Shown here: piece after piece, positions 33,702-44,900 of the stretch
How positions within the stretch are numbered: the stretch's first letter is position 1
Layout: each line of letters starts with the position of its first letter
Origin: Aphanomyces cochlioides
Lineage: Eukaryota; Oomycota; Saprolegniomycetes; Saprolegniales; Verrucalvaceae
Length of the DNA: 64,000 nt
Reading direction: 5' to 3'
NCBI GenBank assembly: GCA_019828595.1
Contig: JAHQRK010000006.1
Coordinates: forward strand, 1,302,001 to 1,366,000
The notes under the pieces: model-generated
Told to the model about the DNA's origin: nothing
The model's input: only the letters and a program-made list of their open reading frames with translations
Database searches by the model: none
Made by a program: the position numbers and the translations under genes

Positions 33702-35810
33702 ATGACCTTGGCGCCGCTCCAAGACGATAGCTGGATTTCCAAGTCGAATTGGACTCGCACGGACGATTCAGACGATCAAAATGGCAAAATATCTCTGCGA
33801 TACTTGGACGAATTCATTGGAGACCTGAAATGCTCGGCGAAAATGCTTGAATGGGGTCTGTTTCCAGATGCGAAAGAGGTGTCTGAGGTATGGGTCGATA
33901 ATGTGTATGGCATGAAGCTCAAGATTGCATAGACGATGGGTGTTTTCAATGCTCTGCGACATGTTTTTATTCGTATGCAAGACAAAGCCTCAACAAATAC
34001 GCTCCGCAACGGCATTGTAGTCGTTGGAGATGGAGTCACACGTTCGTTCAGCATATAATTGTCGATATCTGACATTGCAGAGTAGCTCGCACAGCTGCAA
34101 TGTTTGCCTACCGAACAAAAGATTGGATGTGCTATAGCGTCGACCCACTCATGAAGGTGTCAACGGTGCGAAAATCTTGTATTTTTCGCGACTGAGCAAA
34201 AGCCAGGACGACGAGGAAATGCCATGGAACACTATGGACAATGTTGTTGCCATTCGAGACAAAATTGAAAATGTACGATTTCATTCTGGTGCTCCTTCAT
34301 GGAAATGAATGAAACAGATTCGCATTCGACTCAATAAAGCGATTGTTGTTCTTGTGCATGCCCATTTGACAATGGAACAAGCCTTGCAAGCTATTCAAGC
34401 TGACGATATAGTTGCTGTCTTGACACTTCCATGGTATCAAATACCCCCGGATGGTACTCAATATATTATGTAGCTGCAACTGGTATGGACGACAAGAGCT
34501 CTGCTTTGATCGGTACATTGGCATTCAGTGTGACGTTTTATCCTAGTTTAGTCATCCAGATTTTGTATACGATGACATGAGCATTCTGTCGACCCATCGG
34601 GAGGTAAATTACTCAGCCTTTATTGGCGTAACTTCCAATCCTCTCATAGATTCGTTTGTGGTTTGGATCTTCAGTTCATGATGCTCAAAAGAAGCTCCAG
34701 CTTGTTGGGAGCTGCAAACCAAAAATCTACGTCACGCCAGTTGCTTCTGCGTCATCTGCCGATCGCTTTTTGGACCTGATTCTCCAGCAAAAAGTTGAAA
34801 TTGCTGACACAACAATAGCCGATACTGCAAATTACATGCAACAGTACAGCTCATCTCGATGAATGCTTTGGTCTAACGTAATTGGCATTTTAGGCGATTT
34901 GACAGTCAAAGCCAAGTACTGGTCGTTGGTGATCATCCTCCCTTTGTATCAGCACTTGCTTCTCGTGGCTTCACGGCTATTCGATCTCTGACGACTCGAC
35001 CTAAAGTGGTCGACTTACTGCCAGTAGACATCGTCGTTGACCCTAGTATGCTCCACGCTGCACTGAACAGGACAGAGAAAACCAAAGCTGGCAAATTGGT
35101 TGGGGAATTATGCCAGTTATGGCAATCGTGGCTAAATCCAAATACGCCGTCGGCCGCTGTTTTGATTGTCTCCAGCCGAAGGGTGCTACGAAATGCCAAG
35201 TTCCTGAATCGGTAAATATTATCTCGATGGACTACCACAACATCTTTGTAGACCCGCTTTGGTCTGGACTGTCTCCTCGACAACACTACGAAATCCTGAT
35301 AACTTCATCTATGAATGTGGCCTTAGATCGTGCGTTCTGAATCGATTTGGCCGTCACCCCATGTTTCAAATAGGACAGAGAAAGAGGGAAACAATACAGC
35401 TTGTCCTAGCTTGGAAGAAATCCAAGAAAACCTCAATGAATGCTACATTCCGTTAACAGAGAAAGGCTTAGTCGCAACAGAAGGAGCGATTACTCGAATT
35501 CAGACTCTGCATGCTCACTTGTCTTTTGTGGACATACTCTCAGTTGACAACGTGACAAGTCTTATTTTGCTTCGATCTTCTTCTCTGGCGCAAATCTCGG
35601 AAACCATGCTCAAGACTGTTTTGACGAATATTCAAATCGGTACGACATCTTCTCTAGCACCATGGTCAATTTTCTTGATTAAACATAGGTGATACAATTC
35701 AAGTCACGGGCTTTCATGAAACAACCAAAAATGGATCAGTCGTTGTAGTAGCCACAGCGCTGCGTGTTGTACAGTGGAAATCCCGAGAGACTCTCTTGTA
35801 TTTCAGTTAG
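33702..35810 (+). CDS. unrecognised multi-exon gene, Rossmann-like segments and OB-like C-terminus
   Basis: Starts MTLAPLQDDSWISKSN at 33702. Short introns (about 40-60 nt) interrupt it many times; the first runs from GTATGGGTC (33889) to TTGCATAG (33932). A glycine-rich strand-turn NGIVVVGDGVTPRTAAMFAY near 34010, split by an intron, looks like a nucleotide-binding loop. A similar element, QVLVVGDHPPFVSALASRGF, occurs near 34915. The end (about 35455-35810) reads like a five-strand OB fold: GLVATEGAITRIQTLHAHLSF ... IGDTIQVTGFHETTKNGSVV. The last intron is 35641-35691. I know no family with this layout. The stop lies 95 bases from the end of the opposite-strand TTLL gene, so the two are convergent. 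Confidence 0.5.
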
Positions 35811-35905
35811 ATGGGCTAACTTGCTGATACAGTAATTTCCATCCACCAGTCTTCTCATGCAATGAGGCTTTGCCAAGGACAACTACAGTTTCGTCAATGA
35901 ATGAA

Positions 35906-37380
35906 TCATATACAAATTAGCATACGGGCTAACATATCCCCAGTCGCCTTTGGAACCAGCTCGGCTGTCGTTTGTGTGCTATGGCTTACATCTGGACTGA
36001 CGTTCACTTCAAGAAGCCATGGCGTCAAATTGGCATCGAGTAGGAAATCCAATCCTAGCCATTCAAAACCATTCTATAAAATTACATTTGCATCAAAAGT
36101 GAAGGACGAGGATAGTCTCTACCCCAATACGCTTGAGCTTAGAGTCAACGGCCAGGATGGCTTCCACACAGGCATGCTGCATCGCAGGACAGATTAGGTA
36201 CTCCCAAGCGTTGCCTTGACCTAACTCACTGCTGACATAAGTTCACCGTTAATACCAAGAACTACCTCAAATGGAGCTGAAATCTCTCTAAATTCCACAT
36301 ATGACCGGGAATTTCAGGATGATTTGGGGTATCTGATGCCTTTTGGATCGAATTGTTGCAGAGATGCATGAACCTAGTTGAAAGCATGAAGACGTGAAAT
36401 CACCCAATACAATATGTATTTACTTGTCATCGAGGGAATCGTCGTGAGCCAGCGAATATGGCTTAGATGCAAACCGCAGATAGCATTTATCATACCAATA
36501 GATGGTTAACGGCTCCGTGTCAGTTATAAGCACCCATTGCCGAATGTCAAATTTGCGGTCGAAAATGAGAAATGGCCGCTCAATGTATTGCTGTACAATG
36601 ATGGCTTTATCATGGGCTTTACGAAAGGCATCAAGCTGTGCCTGTGACGAAATCAACTCGATGCCTACATTCAATTGAGCACAACTGTAGCAAAATATCA
36701 TTTACCTCGACCTTGCGAGAGGCCTGATGGTTTAGCGATCCAGAGATTGTGTGTCGAAATGAAATGAAATTGTGGGTCACAGGCTTCTAAATAAAGCAAG
36801 AGGTCGTCGTCGACATGGGGATCGCTATTTTCAATTTTTTCTTGACGACTGTGATCAGGATTGAGCAAATCATTGATGGCTTGTGAGTGCATGCCAAGGA
36901 AGGCTTGATTCATCTACAAGCAGCATGATATAGAGACCCGCCTTAGCTTACAAACTGCAATCCATGAAGTTTTGCATTTGTTGGATCATTGAGTCGTCGC
37001 ATTTCATCGCCAATGAGCCGAGCAATCGGCAGTCGTTGTGCGTATGTTTCTCGATTCTTCAAGACGAGTAAGGCCTGTGTGTAAACAAACATCTTGAACC
37101 ACAAATCAATATCTGTTGTGCTTCTCGGTAAGAACGAATGAATGCTCGGACGAGTCTCCAGATGACGAAGTAGCTCATGCTTTCGACTGAGCAGTATTGA
37201 ATGCTGAAGATGATTGATAGTTTGATGAGGCTTCACGTACTGCCACTGAATCTTCACGTAGTTGGTATACCGAAGCAAGCAGTTAGGATACGTATGATGC
37301 GGGCATGCAACCCAACCTTTATTCACCAAGTATTCAATCACATCGGGGAACTTGTCATCTACGACAAAACCGTTCGGCAT
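35906..37380 (-). CDS. tubulin-tyrosine-ligase-like (TTLL) enzyme
   Basis: Read leftward. The first Met with good context is at 37380 ([14 protein letters not shown]); an upstream exon is possible since the frame stays open to 37464. ATP-grasp motifs follow in order: [15 protein letters not shown] (about 36735), [51 protein letters not shown] (after an intron at about 36364-36422), and [10 protein letters not shown] ... [10 protein letters not shown] near 36010. The glutamate and asparagine of LLEVN coordinate Mg-ATP. TTLL enzymes add amino acids to tubulin tails in cilia and cytoskeleton. The NNSIQK motif and length recall the TTLL3/8 glycylase side, but polyglutamylase is possible. Introns are 40-60 nt. 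Confidence 0.75.
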
Positions 37381-37464
37381 TCCTCCGATCCTTGTCAAAA
37401 GTAGACAATCGCCCAAATAATCAATTTTCTTAAAATTGGGCAGGAATATTGAATAAAAACTCAA

Positions 37465-38380
37465 AAATTCGATTTCATATTGAAAGCAAGGCTGACGAAG
37501 TAAAGAGCATCTCCAGCAGTCTCTGAATCTGAAACTGAATTTTGCACGACAACTGAGGAAATTATGTTATCACGATATCTCACAAATTTTCCCGTGGTAA
37601 GGAGGACGATATAGACTCCGCCTCTTGGTTGGGGATCACAAAATGTTAGGCATGTTTGATAACGTAGTTTGACAGATATTGGCGCATTTTTTAGTGCGCT
37701 GGACGAAAATGGAAATTTCTCGAAAAGTATGAATCCTATTGGGGCATTGATATATGCAGCGAAAGAGGGAATCCTTCCAAATATGAATGTCAAACAATAT
37801 ATTGAAAATGGAGAGATATAGCATCTTAAGATGATGGTAAAGTTGGAACTTTTGGTCAAATCGCTTGTGAGGTTTTTGGCGCGTGAAAAATAAACTTGAA
37901 ATTTGTAAACACGAGGGTTGTCAAGAATGTTGATCACAAAAATGTGTTTTCACAGTGAATATAAAATATAACAGTTATAACTCTTATGGAGTTTCTTGAC
38001 TCTTCTAACAATTTCGAGAGTTTCTCGAAATCTCGAGATCTTTTCGACTACAGAATCTGTATCTCAAAATTGCCCTGTCACAGATTTGATTGTCTTAAAT
38101 TTGCCAAGTGCTGCTGACGTCTCCTTTTGTACATTGTTCGTCGAAAACCCTTGTGGGGATGCTCCAAGCTGCCAAACTACGCCTGCCTACCTCATTGTTC
38201 TCCAGGTCAAAGTACCCTACGAGTCAACGACAATGACAACAGGCTAACGGTGTTCTTGTTTGGCAGAATTCCAAAAGATTCTTTGGACGGAGTACTCCAG
38301 ACTTAAACAATATGTACACAACGAGATGTCATGCAAGCAAGTCATGTATTTAAGCTTAAATCACTACAGATTCAACATAA
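37465..38380. other. intergenic, contains an unrecognised minus-strand frame
   Basis: The minus strand is open from 37937 to 37461. Its last part (GGVYIVLLTTGKFVRYRDN) looks protein-like, but no family is apparent and it is AT-rich. It may be 5' exons of the TTLL gene or a chance frame. No terminal repeats of the neighbouring transposase were found here. Confidence 0.3.
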
Positions 38381-38430
38381 CAGAAAAAGAGCAAAAAGAA
38401 ATAACGTTATTTCTTTTTGCTCTATTTCTG
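38381..38430. repeat. 36-nt perfect palindrome at the end of the transposase gene
   Basis: AGAGCAAAAAGAAATAAC and its exact complement meet without a spacer at 38405/38406; with one mismatch the arms extend to 38381-38430. It starts just inside the stop of the minus-strand transposase frame. It could form a strong RNA hairpin in the 3' end or mark a transposon-internal repeat. Confidence 0.75.
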
Positions 38431-39908
38431 TTTTCTGTTTGATTTGTGTTCTTTTGATTTCTTCGCCGCCTTTCGTTTTTCTTCCTTTGTTTTGTCGATT
38501 TCTCGCAGAAGGGCAATTGACAAGATGCGCCCAGCAAAGTCAACAGTTTTTCTCTTGTCGTTTCTTTCTGGATCTTTTGGGAGAACCAATATCTCCTCTT
38601 TCACACGCTGCTTCATTTTCAGCCAGTCTGCAACAGCAACTCCAGCCTTCAAACCGCCGTCCCTGAATAGGGACAATCGAGCGTGCATTTGCTGCAAATC
38701 AGCAGGCCATAGTCCAGCTTCTCTGAAACCCGACTTCATGTTCGACATAGACATGTGGCTCGTCCAGCCAGCGGAAGCGATTGTCAATCCAGCTTCTTTA
38801 GAAATGGTTGTGACGTCTACAGCATAATCAGCAACGCATGTGAATAGTCTCACGTACCATTTTCAACCATGTACTTGCTGATACCGTTTCGTATTCCCTT
38901 TTTGTATGGTCAAACACGCAAATGTCGAGTGGCTGAAAAAGGTGAGTGGCATTGGCGGGAAGGCACAAGAGAACAATCTCCAGTTCTTCACACTTGTCAA
39001 TGATGACGTACGAGATGTGGGACGATAATCCATCGTAAATCAGGAGGAGGGGTCTTTCAACGTCGTCATCAACATTCTTGTGAAAGAAGTCCAACCATTC
39101 TGAGAACATTCTTGTATTCATGAATCCCTTTGTTGATGTTGTGACGCAACTGCCGTCGACAATATCCACATCTGCCAATGTCTTGTTGACTGTGACGCCT
39201 GGGAAGATGAACACAGGTGGAAGCATTTTACCGTCAGCACTTCCACAGGCAACAATGCTCAAGTGGAAGTTCGTCGTGACTTCCTTCGACCACACGTTGC
39301 GTGAACCACGAAGGGCGACCACCTTTTTTGACTTGGATCTTGTGTTGAACGACGTCTCATCCATATTGAAAATTCGAGATGGAGTAAAGTCGTGCTCTTG
39401 AATTGTCTTGGTCAAAGAGTCATGGAGCAAGTTGACAACTTCTTCATCCACTTGATTTCTTGCTCTGGATATCACTAGTGCTGTTCTTATGCACAGATGA
39501 GGGAATCGGCGAAAGTATCCACGAAGTCAAGATCTGGACACATCCAGTGTTGGCGAAATAACAAAACAAAGCTTCCTTGCCTTGAGCCACACAAAGTGCT
39601 GTGTAGGAGGATGACCACGTGATTGCATGCCTAGACACTATTAACTTGAAATTAGACATGTCGTACCTATAACCCAGTCTGCAAGATACTTCTCGAATTT
39701 CGCTGTCATGTTGCAGGCCTCGTCGACGTGGCATCAGGGTCCCACCATCTCGGAAAGTTTTGACGTGACGTTGCAGAGTTCTTGGAGGGATTCCAATACT
39801 CTTTGCTGTATTTGCTGCACTAGCGAGGCCAGAGATAACAAGCTGAATGGCATCCTCGAGCTTGGTTTGATCAACGTTAATGTAGCGGCAGCGTGCAGCA
39901 CTCATCAT
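38422..39908 (-). pseudogene. pogo/CENP-B-type DDE transposase, probably broken
   Basis: Three frames read leftward. 39908-39444 gives the N-terminal helix-turn-helix (AIQLVISGLASAANTAKSIG; PPRTLQRHVKTF). 39475-38828 is the DDE_1 catalytic domain with FNMDETSF (first Asp), LLLIYDGLSSHIS (second Asp) and HLFQPLDICVFDHTKREYE (third Asp). 38853-38422 is the C-terminal part, ending in a Lys/Arg-rich tail. The last two can be joined by a GTGAGAC...CTGTAG intron of about 37 nt near 38830. The first two meet with a frame change near 39490 that has no convincing splice pair, so a frameshift is likely. Terminal repeats were not located. Such elements move by cut and paste at TA sites. Confidence 0.7.
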
Positions 39909-40108
39909 GTTTGAAACTGAGGAACTGTTGTGCCCAACTCTCCCTTTCAGCTCTCTACCAAAAACCTCTTATTTAACATGTCTATGCCATATATACGTTT
40001 TCACAAGTTTTTAAAATATGCAGTTGAAAAAGCAGTGCGCCAAAATCTGTCCAAACTGAAATTACGTTATCTGAAATATATTTTCTGGAAAATACATACC
40101 TATCCGGT

Positions 40109-40116
40109 ATCCGGAT
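40109..40116. promoter_or_regulatory. ATCCGGAT palindrome 16 nt upstream of the methyltransferase ATG
   Basis: Part of TATCCGGTATCCGGATAAT, where the CCGG core occurs twice. The same 8-mer precedes three other start codons in the window. Confidence 0.35.
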
Positions 40117-40132
40117 AATTAGAAAAACTTCA

Positions 40133-41688
40133 ATGGAGTTGAGTGAAGAGCGCAATGCTGCGGCCAATACCTTGTACAAGGAAGGACGTTACGTGGATGC
40201 AAGACAAGAATACACAGCTGCATACAATTCTTTAAAAGGTATCGATGGCCTCGAAGTCAACCTACTCCGAAGCCGCATCCTTGCGAATCGAGCGCAGACG
40301 TATCTGCAAGAACGAGATTACGGTCTCGCATTGCGCGATGCACAGGAAGCTGTCGAGTGCGATCCGTCCAATTTCAAGGCTCGCATGCGTCAAATCGTTG
40401 CGTGTGAAAATTTGGAGAAATTTGAAGCGGCGCTCAAGCATGTTCGCGCATTGCTGAAGCTGCCAATCGAGGGCTCGACTCTCATTTTTGCATTAACGAC
40501 ACAGACACGTATCAAGCGGAATTGTAAGACTGATGCTGCTGCTGCGAAGGCCCAGAAGTATGATGTCGGAAAGCTTGTCCACGACCAGCAGTCCCTACGT
40601 CTAAACTTTGGCAGCGCCGTGCCTTCAAAACTGCCAGTTGGCAACTGGTTTGACCTGGTTATTTTCGCTGCTAATGAGTTTGGTCTCTTCCAGCGTGGAC
40701 TGATTTCTTCTCCTGTACCTCTTTCATGTGTCTTCCACACACCTGCTCCCGGTCTTGCCTTGGAAATGGATCCAATGCAACTTGAATTGGGCTTAAACGG
40801 CAAAGTCACCGTCCGACTACGAATCAATGCATCGAGCCACGTGAATTTTGATGAACTTCCAGTGATCTCAATTCGAGCATCAGTTGATAAAGGGTTTCAG
40901 CTCGACGATGTTTTGCCAGTCGTAACCCTACCTATCCAACTCACCAAGGAAACATTTGATGATATGACTGTGGATCCGCTTGGACTTCAATGTTGCCGTT
41001 GCGTTTACGTCGATCCTGTGGACAAGTATATCACACTTGCTGAATCCCCTGGAAATTTAGGTAAGCCTGTATACACCCAAGGCATTAAGCTCCCGTATTG
41101 CGCAGGAATTGGAGGAAAGTTATGGGACTCAAGTCTCATTTTAACTGCTTATCTTGCAGCGCATCCAGACATTGTTCGAAATCGCCGAGCAATTGAATTG
41201 GGAAGCGGTCTTGGCCTTGTAGGAATGTCTTGCGCCTATCTCGGTGTGACGACGGTAATGCTCACTGATATTGATGACGTTGCACCTCTCTTGGCGTACA
41301 ATGTCCTCCTGAACGATCTGCAAGATCAAGTTGGTGTGCAGGCACTGTGGTGGGGAACTTCAGTTGAAATGTTGGAGCCGCCATTTGATGTCGTACTAAT
41401 GTCGGATGTCGTATACGACCCCACAGGGTGCGTGACGTCGTTCTCTTGTGCACTTTGTCTGAAATACCTTGTAGATACGAACCCCTCGTCCAATCTCTTA
41501 AGGATTTGTCCACACCGTCGACGACAATCCTCATGGGTCACAGATCGCGCCATCCCCAAGAAAAGGAATTTTTTAACCTCCTCCAAGCAGAGTTTACCTT
41601 GACCGAGATTCCCATCGACAGCGCGGTGTGGTCCCATCCGTCGCGCATGACGGACGTGAAGCTTTTTTTAATTCAAAAACAAAAATGA
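40133..41688 (+). CDS. TPR plus METTL21-type protein methyltransferase
   Basis: Two exons: 40133-41427 and 41475-41688, joined across a 47-nt intron with GTGCGT donor and TTGTAG acceptor; together they give 502 residues in frame. Residues 1-115 are tetratricopeptide repeats (ERNAAANTLYKEGRYVDARQ; LANRAQTYLQERDYGLALRD). The C-terminal third is a seven-strand SAM-dependent methyltransferase with motif I AIELGSGLGLVGMSCAYLG, acidic motif VMLTDIDD and the post-motif VVLMSDVVYDP. This is the lysine-methyltransferase family 16 pattern, whose members modify chaperones and elongation factors. The middle (about 160-290) is not recognised. The TPR part could recruit an Hsp70 or Hsp90 client, which is inference. 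Confidence 0.85.
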
Positions 41689-41925
41689 AAAATTGACAAA
41701 CATTCTGATTTTCACGCCTTTTTCTATTTGGGTGCTCACAGTAAATTCAGATCTTTGCATTTTGACAGGGAGACAGTCTGGCGCCATGCCTCTAGCGAAG
41801 CCCTCTCGCGTCAAGCTGCAGAGCACAAGGTAAAAGCATGTGGTGTTTTACACGCCCTGGTCGCTCTCATTGCACAACTCGCCCCACTCAGAGTTATCAA
41901 ACGCTACCGCTTCTAGAGCGATATC

Positions 41926-44900
41926 ATGGACCAGTTTACGGATCGTTTTCTTGTGATAAAAGCAAAGTGGAGTGGCAAGACAGAGCGTATTTTGGGCTTT
42001 AAACCATACACATTCGCGACAATTAACCCGAAGACTGGAACGATCACCAACGAATGGTCTTATGATGCCATCTCGTCGGTCGACGTATCGATTGATGACA
42101 AATCGGTACTTTGATCTAAATTTTGCCTGTGCTCACCATGTAACAGGAGTTTACGATTAACATGCTTGGGTTGAAGAAACGAACAAGCCTTAAGTTGCGT
42201 CATCGACATCGTGCTGAAGTTCTACAAGCACTGGCTCGTTCACGTGCAGCATTCGCGATGGAACGCAAGACCAAAAATAAGGCTGTACTTGCCAAGCTGA
42301 CACCATTCAATGCACATGTCGAGTCTTTCATCTTGTCTGGTGATGATCAGTCAGTTCAATGTCAGCTTCTTCAATGCGTACTTGAAGTAGGTGTTGATGC
42401 AGTCTACCAAACTGGTGAGTGTAGTAGTCTTGCTCGTCTAATTCAGAGCAGGTGGATCAAGCGATCGATTTCCTTACTTTGAGCTGACCCAAATTCAGTC
42501 ACTCGACGTCGCTATGGACGATCCATCCGTCTTGGCTATTCGTATTGCAGATATTACCCAAGTGTTTCACGTCGACAGTCCCAATGACGTCATTCGTGCT
42601 ATACTTGAATCCGCAATCTCACACGACATGATATTACCCGTGACCAAAGATGCATCAGCCGGAATATTACATTCAAAGCAAATGCATTATACATCTGTAG
42701 ACCCCGACAGTGTCTTAGTTATGTACGATGTGCAATATCCTACTGGCCAAGAGGTAATTTTGACAATATCTGCCAGACTAATATCCCTAGGGTATCGACA
42801 ATGGTTTCATCGTCTTGACAGACTCACTCATGGTTGAACAAGACATGACCCGCCTAACGACATTCGTCCAACCATTGACGAAAATCTACGAGATTACGAG
42901 GCTCGTCATGAGCTATAGAATCTACTAAACCACTCTTTAGGCACAAGGAGGCTGCTGATGAATTTGACATTGAGTTCGTGAGCGGGCTTCGTCGAACGTA
43001 TTATACACCACACCGGGATGCCATTATAAATCACTTACTTGAGTCCTGTGCCTCACGTGGAACACTGGTGCTTTTGAGTGAGACAAGAACAACTGCGAAA
43101 TCAAGATTATTCCTCCGTAAAATGATGCATGGGGTGTCATTGCCTGGAGAGATGTTGTGGTACCAAGTAACGTGGCTCCACAGGCTCGTCGGTAGCGACA
43201 AAAGCGATGTCGAAGGGAAAACTCCTTCAATTTTACAACAATTTAAGAAAAAGAAGATTGTCGAACCGGAGGCCTCACATCCTGAAATGGTAATCGACTT
43301 CAATGCAAACGTACCATTATCAGGCGTGTCAATGAAACTGAAAGAAGACGTCGCACAAGCGACAGCTCTCCTCCTCTCTGAGGTACATCGTTGTTAACAA
43401 CCACGATTTATCGACGAGTTTCTAGATCCCTCATATGGTGCTGTTACAAAGAAAGCAAAACTTAGCCGATACTGCGGCTTACATTCAGTGCTTATACAGA
43501 CTCGTAGCTAACCCTTTCGCCGCAAAACAGGCCCTTGAAATGCTTGCGGTAAGATGCGGCTCTCATGAAATTAGTCACCTTACGAGACCTAGCGCTCAGA
43601 ATACATGGACGCCTTGGCCGAAATTCTGAAGCGAAACGATTTCCATGCTACATACGCCACGTTGGATATTATGTCACGACTGTTGAATGGCCCAGATCGA
43701 GGTCAAAGCAGAAAAGTACATTCTACACGTTATCCCTGATACTAATCTTGTTGCACAGGTTTTCCTGTCACACAATGGATTTTTGACATCTCTCCTTGCC
43801 CTATTTCAGACGCAACATGTAATGAGTTAAAAACTGGTCAACATCATTACTTGAGATTTAGGACAATGCACTTATTTTGGGACGTCTATGCCATGTCCTT
43901 GAATCTCTTCTCTCATTCAATGTTCAAAACGTCGATCCCCTTTTCAACATTTTGCTGAACCACGTCTCAATGCACTATGCGATGCTCGTTCGGACACTGT
44001 TTCATTTTGCACCACCTGCAACCGTCGAATCTTGCATTTGCATACTGCACCACATGATACATACCACTGTTTTGAGTTTCACCAAGCTGCACGAATCGAC
44101 ATTCCGTCAATGGGATGCCCGATTTTCAATGGAGAATCCGGAGCGTATGATCAAACAATATCATAGCTTTCTCATGGCCCAAGATTCTGTCCAGGTTCAT
44201 GTACATGCCACGACGGTAACCTGACACATACTTGCAGGATTTACGTAACCAAAATAACGCCATGGCACTCCGCCTGCGATATCGCTATAGAGCGCAATTT
44301 CTCCAGCAATGGATGCATTCTCTTACAGGAGACTTTGACTTGGCTATTGAATGTCTCGGTCTTGATGCTGTGAAGTATGAAGGCTCTAAAATGAGTCAGA
44401 TTGGTCAAGTGAAAAGTGCAATCTATGTCGTACCGAGTGGGTTGGTCGTTATCACATTAAACAACAAGCGCTCCATGTATGATTTTGGCCTGCTTCAAGA
44501 AAATTTGGTAGGGTACATGGCTGAGGATCCTTGTGGTTTGGTTTTTTCGATCAACGGACGTCATCGAATTGTATATTCGTTCGAGCGTAGTGAAATTTTC
44601 GACCGCATGTGCGTTCCAAAGCATCACCCCACTGAAGCTAAACTGTGCTGTAGGAAAGCGTTGGCTGGACAGCTCGGTATCTTTCTAGAAAATGACGGAC
44701 TTTATCTAAACAATGAAATTCGCACGTCAAAGCCGACAGTCGAAGATCTTAGAGAAGCATTTTTGACTTCATTTAATGTGTCTCGAGTGGATTTGTCAAC
44801 GGATCTTAGGTTTGTATATGTTACTTGGCATCCATACTTATTCTTTGCGAATAGAAAGCCTAAGCGACTGGCAATGACAGCGACCAGTCTTGTCGAATGC

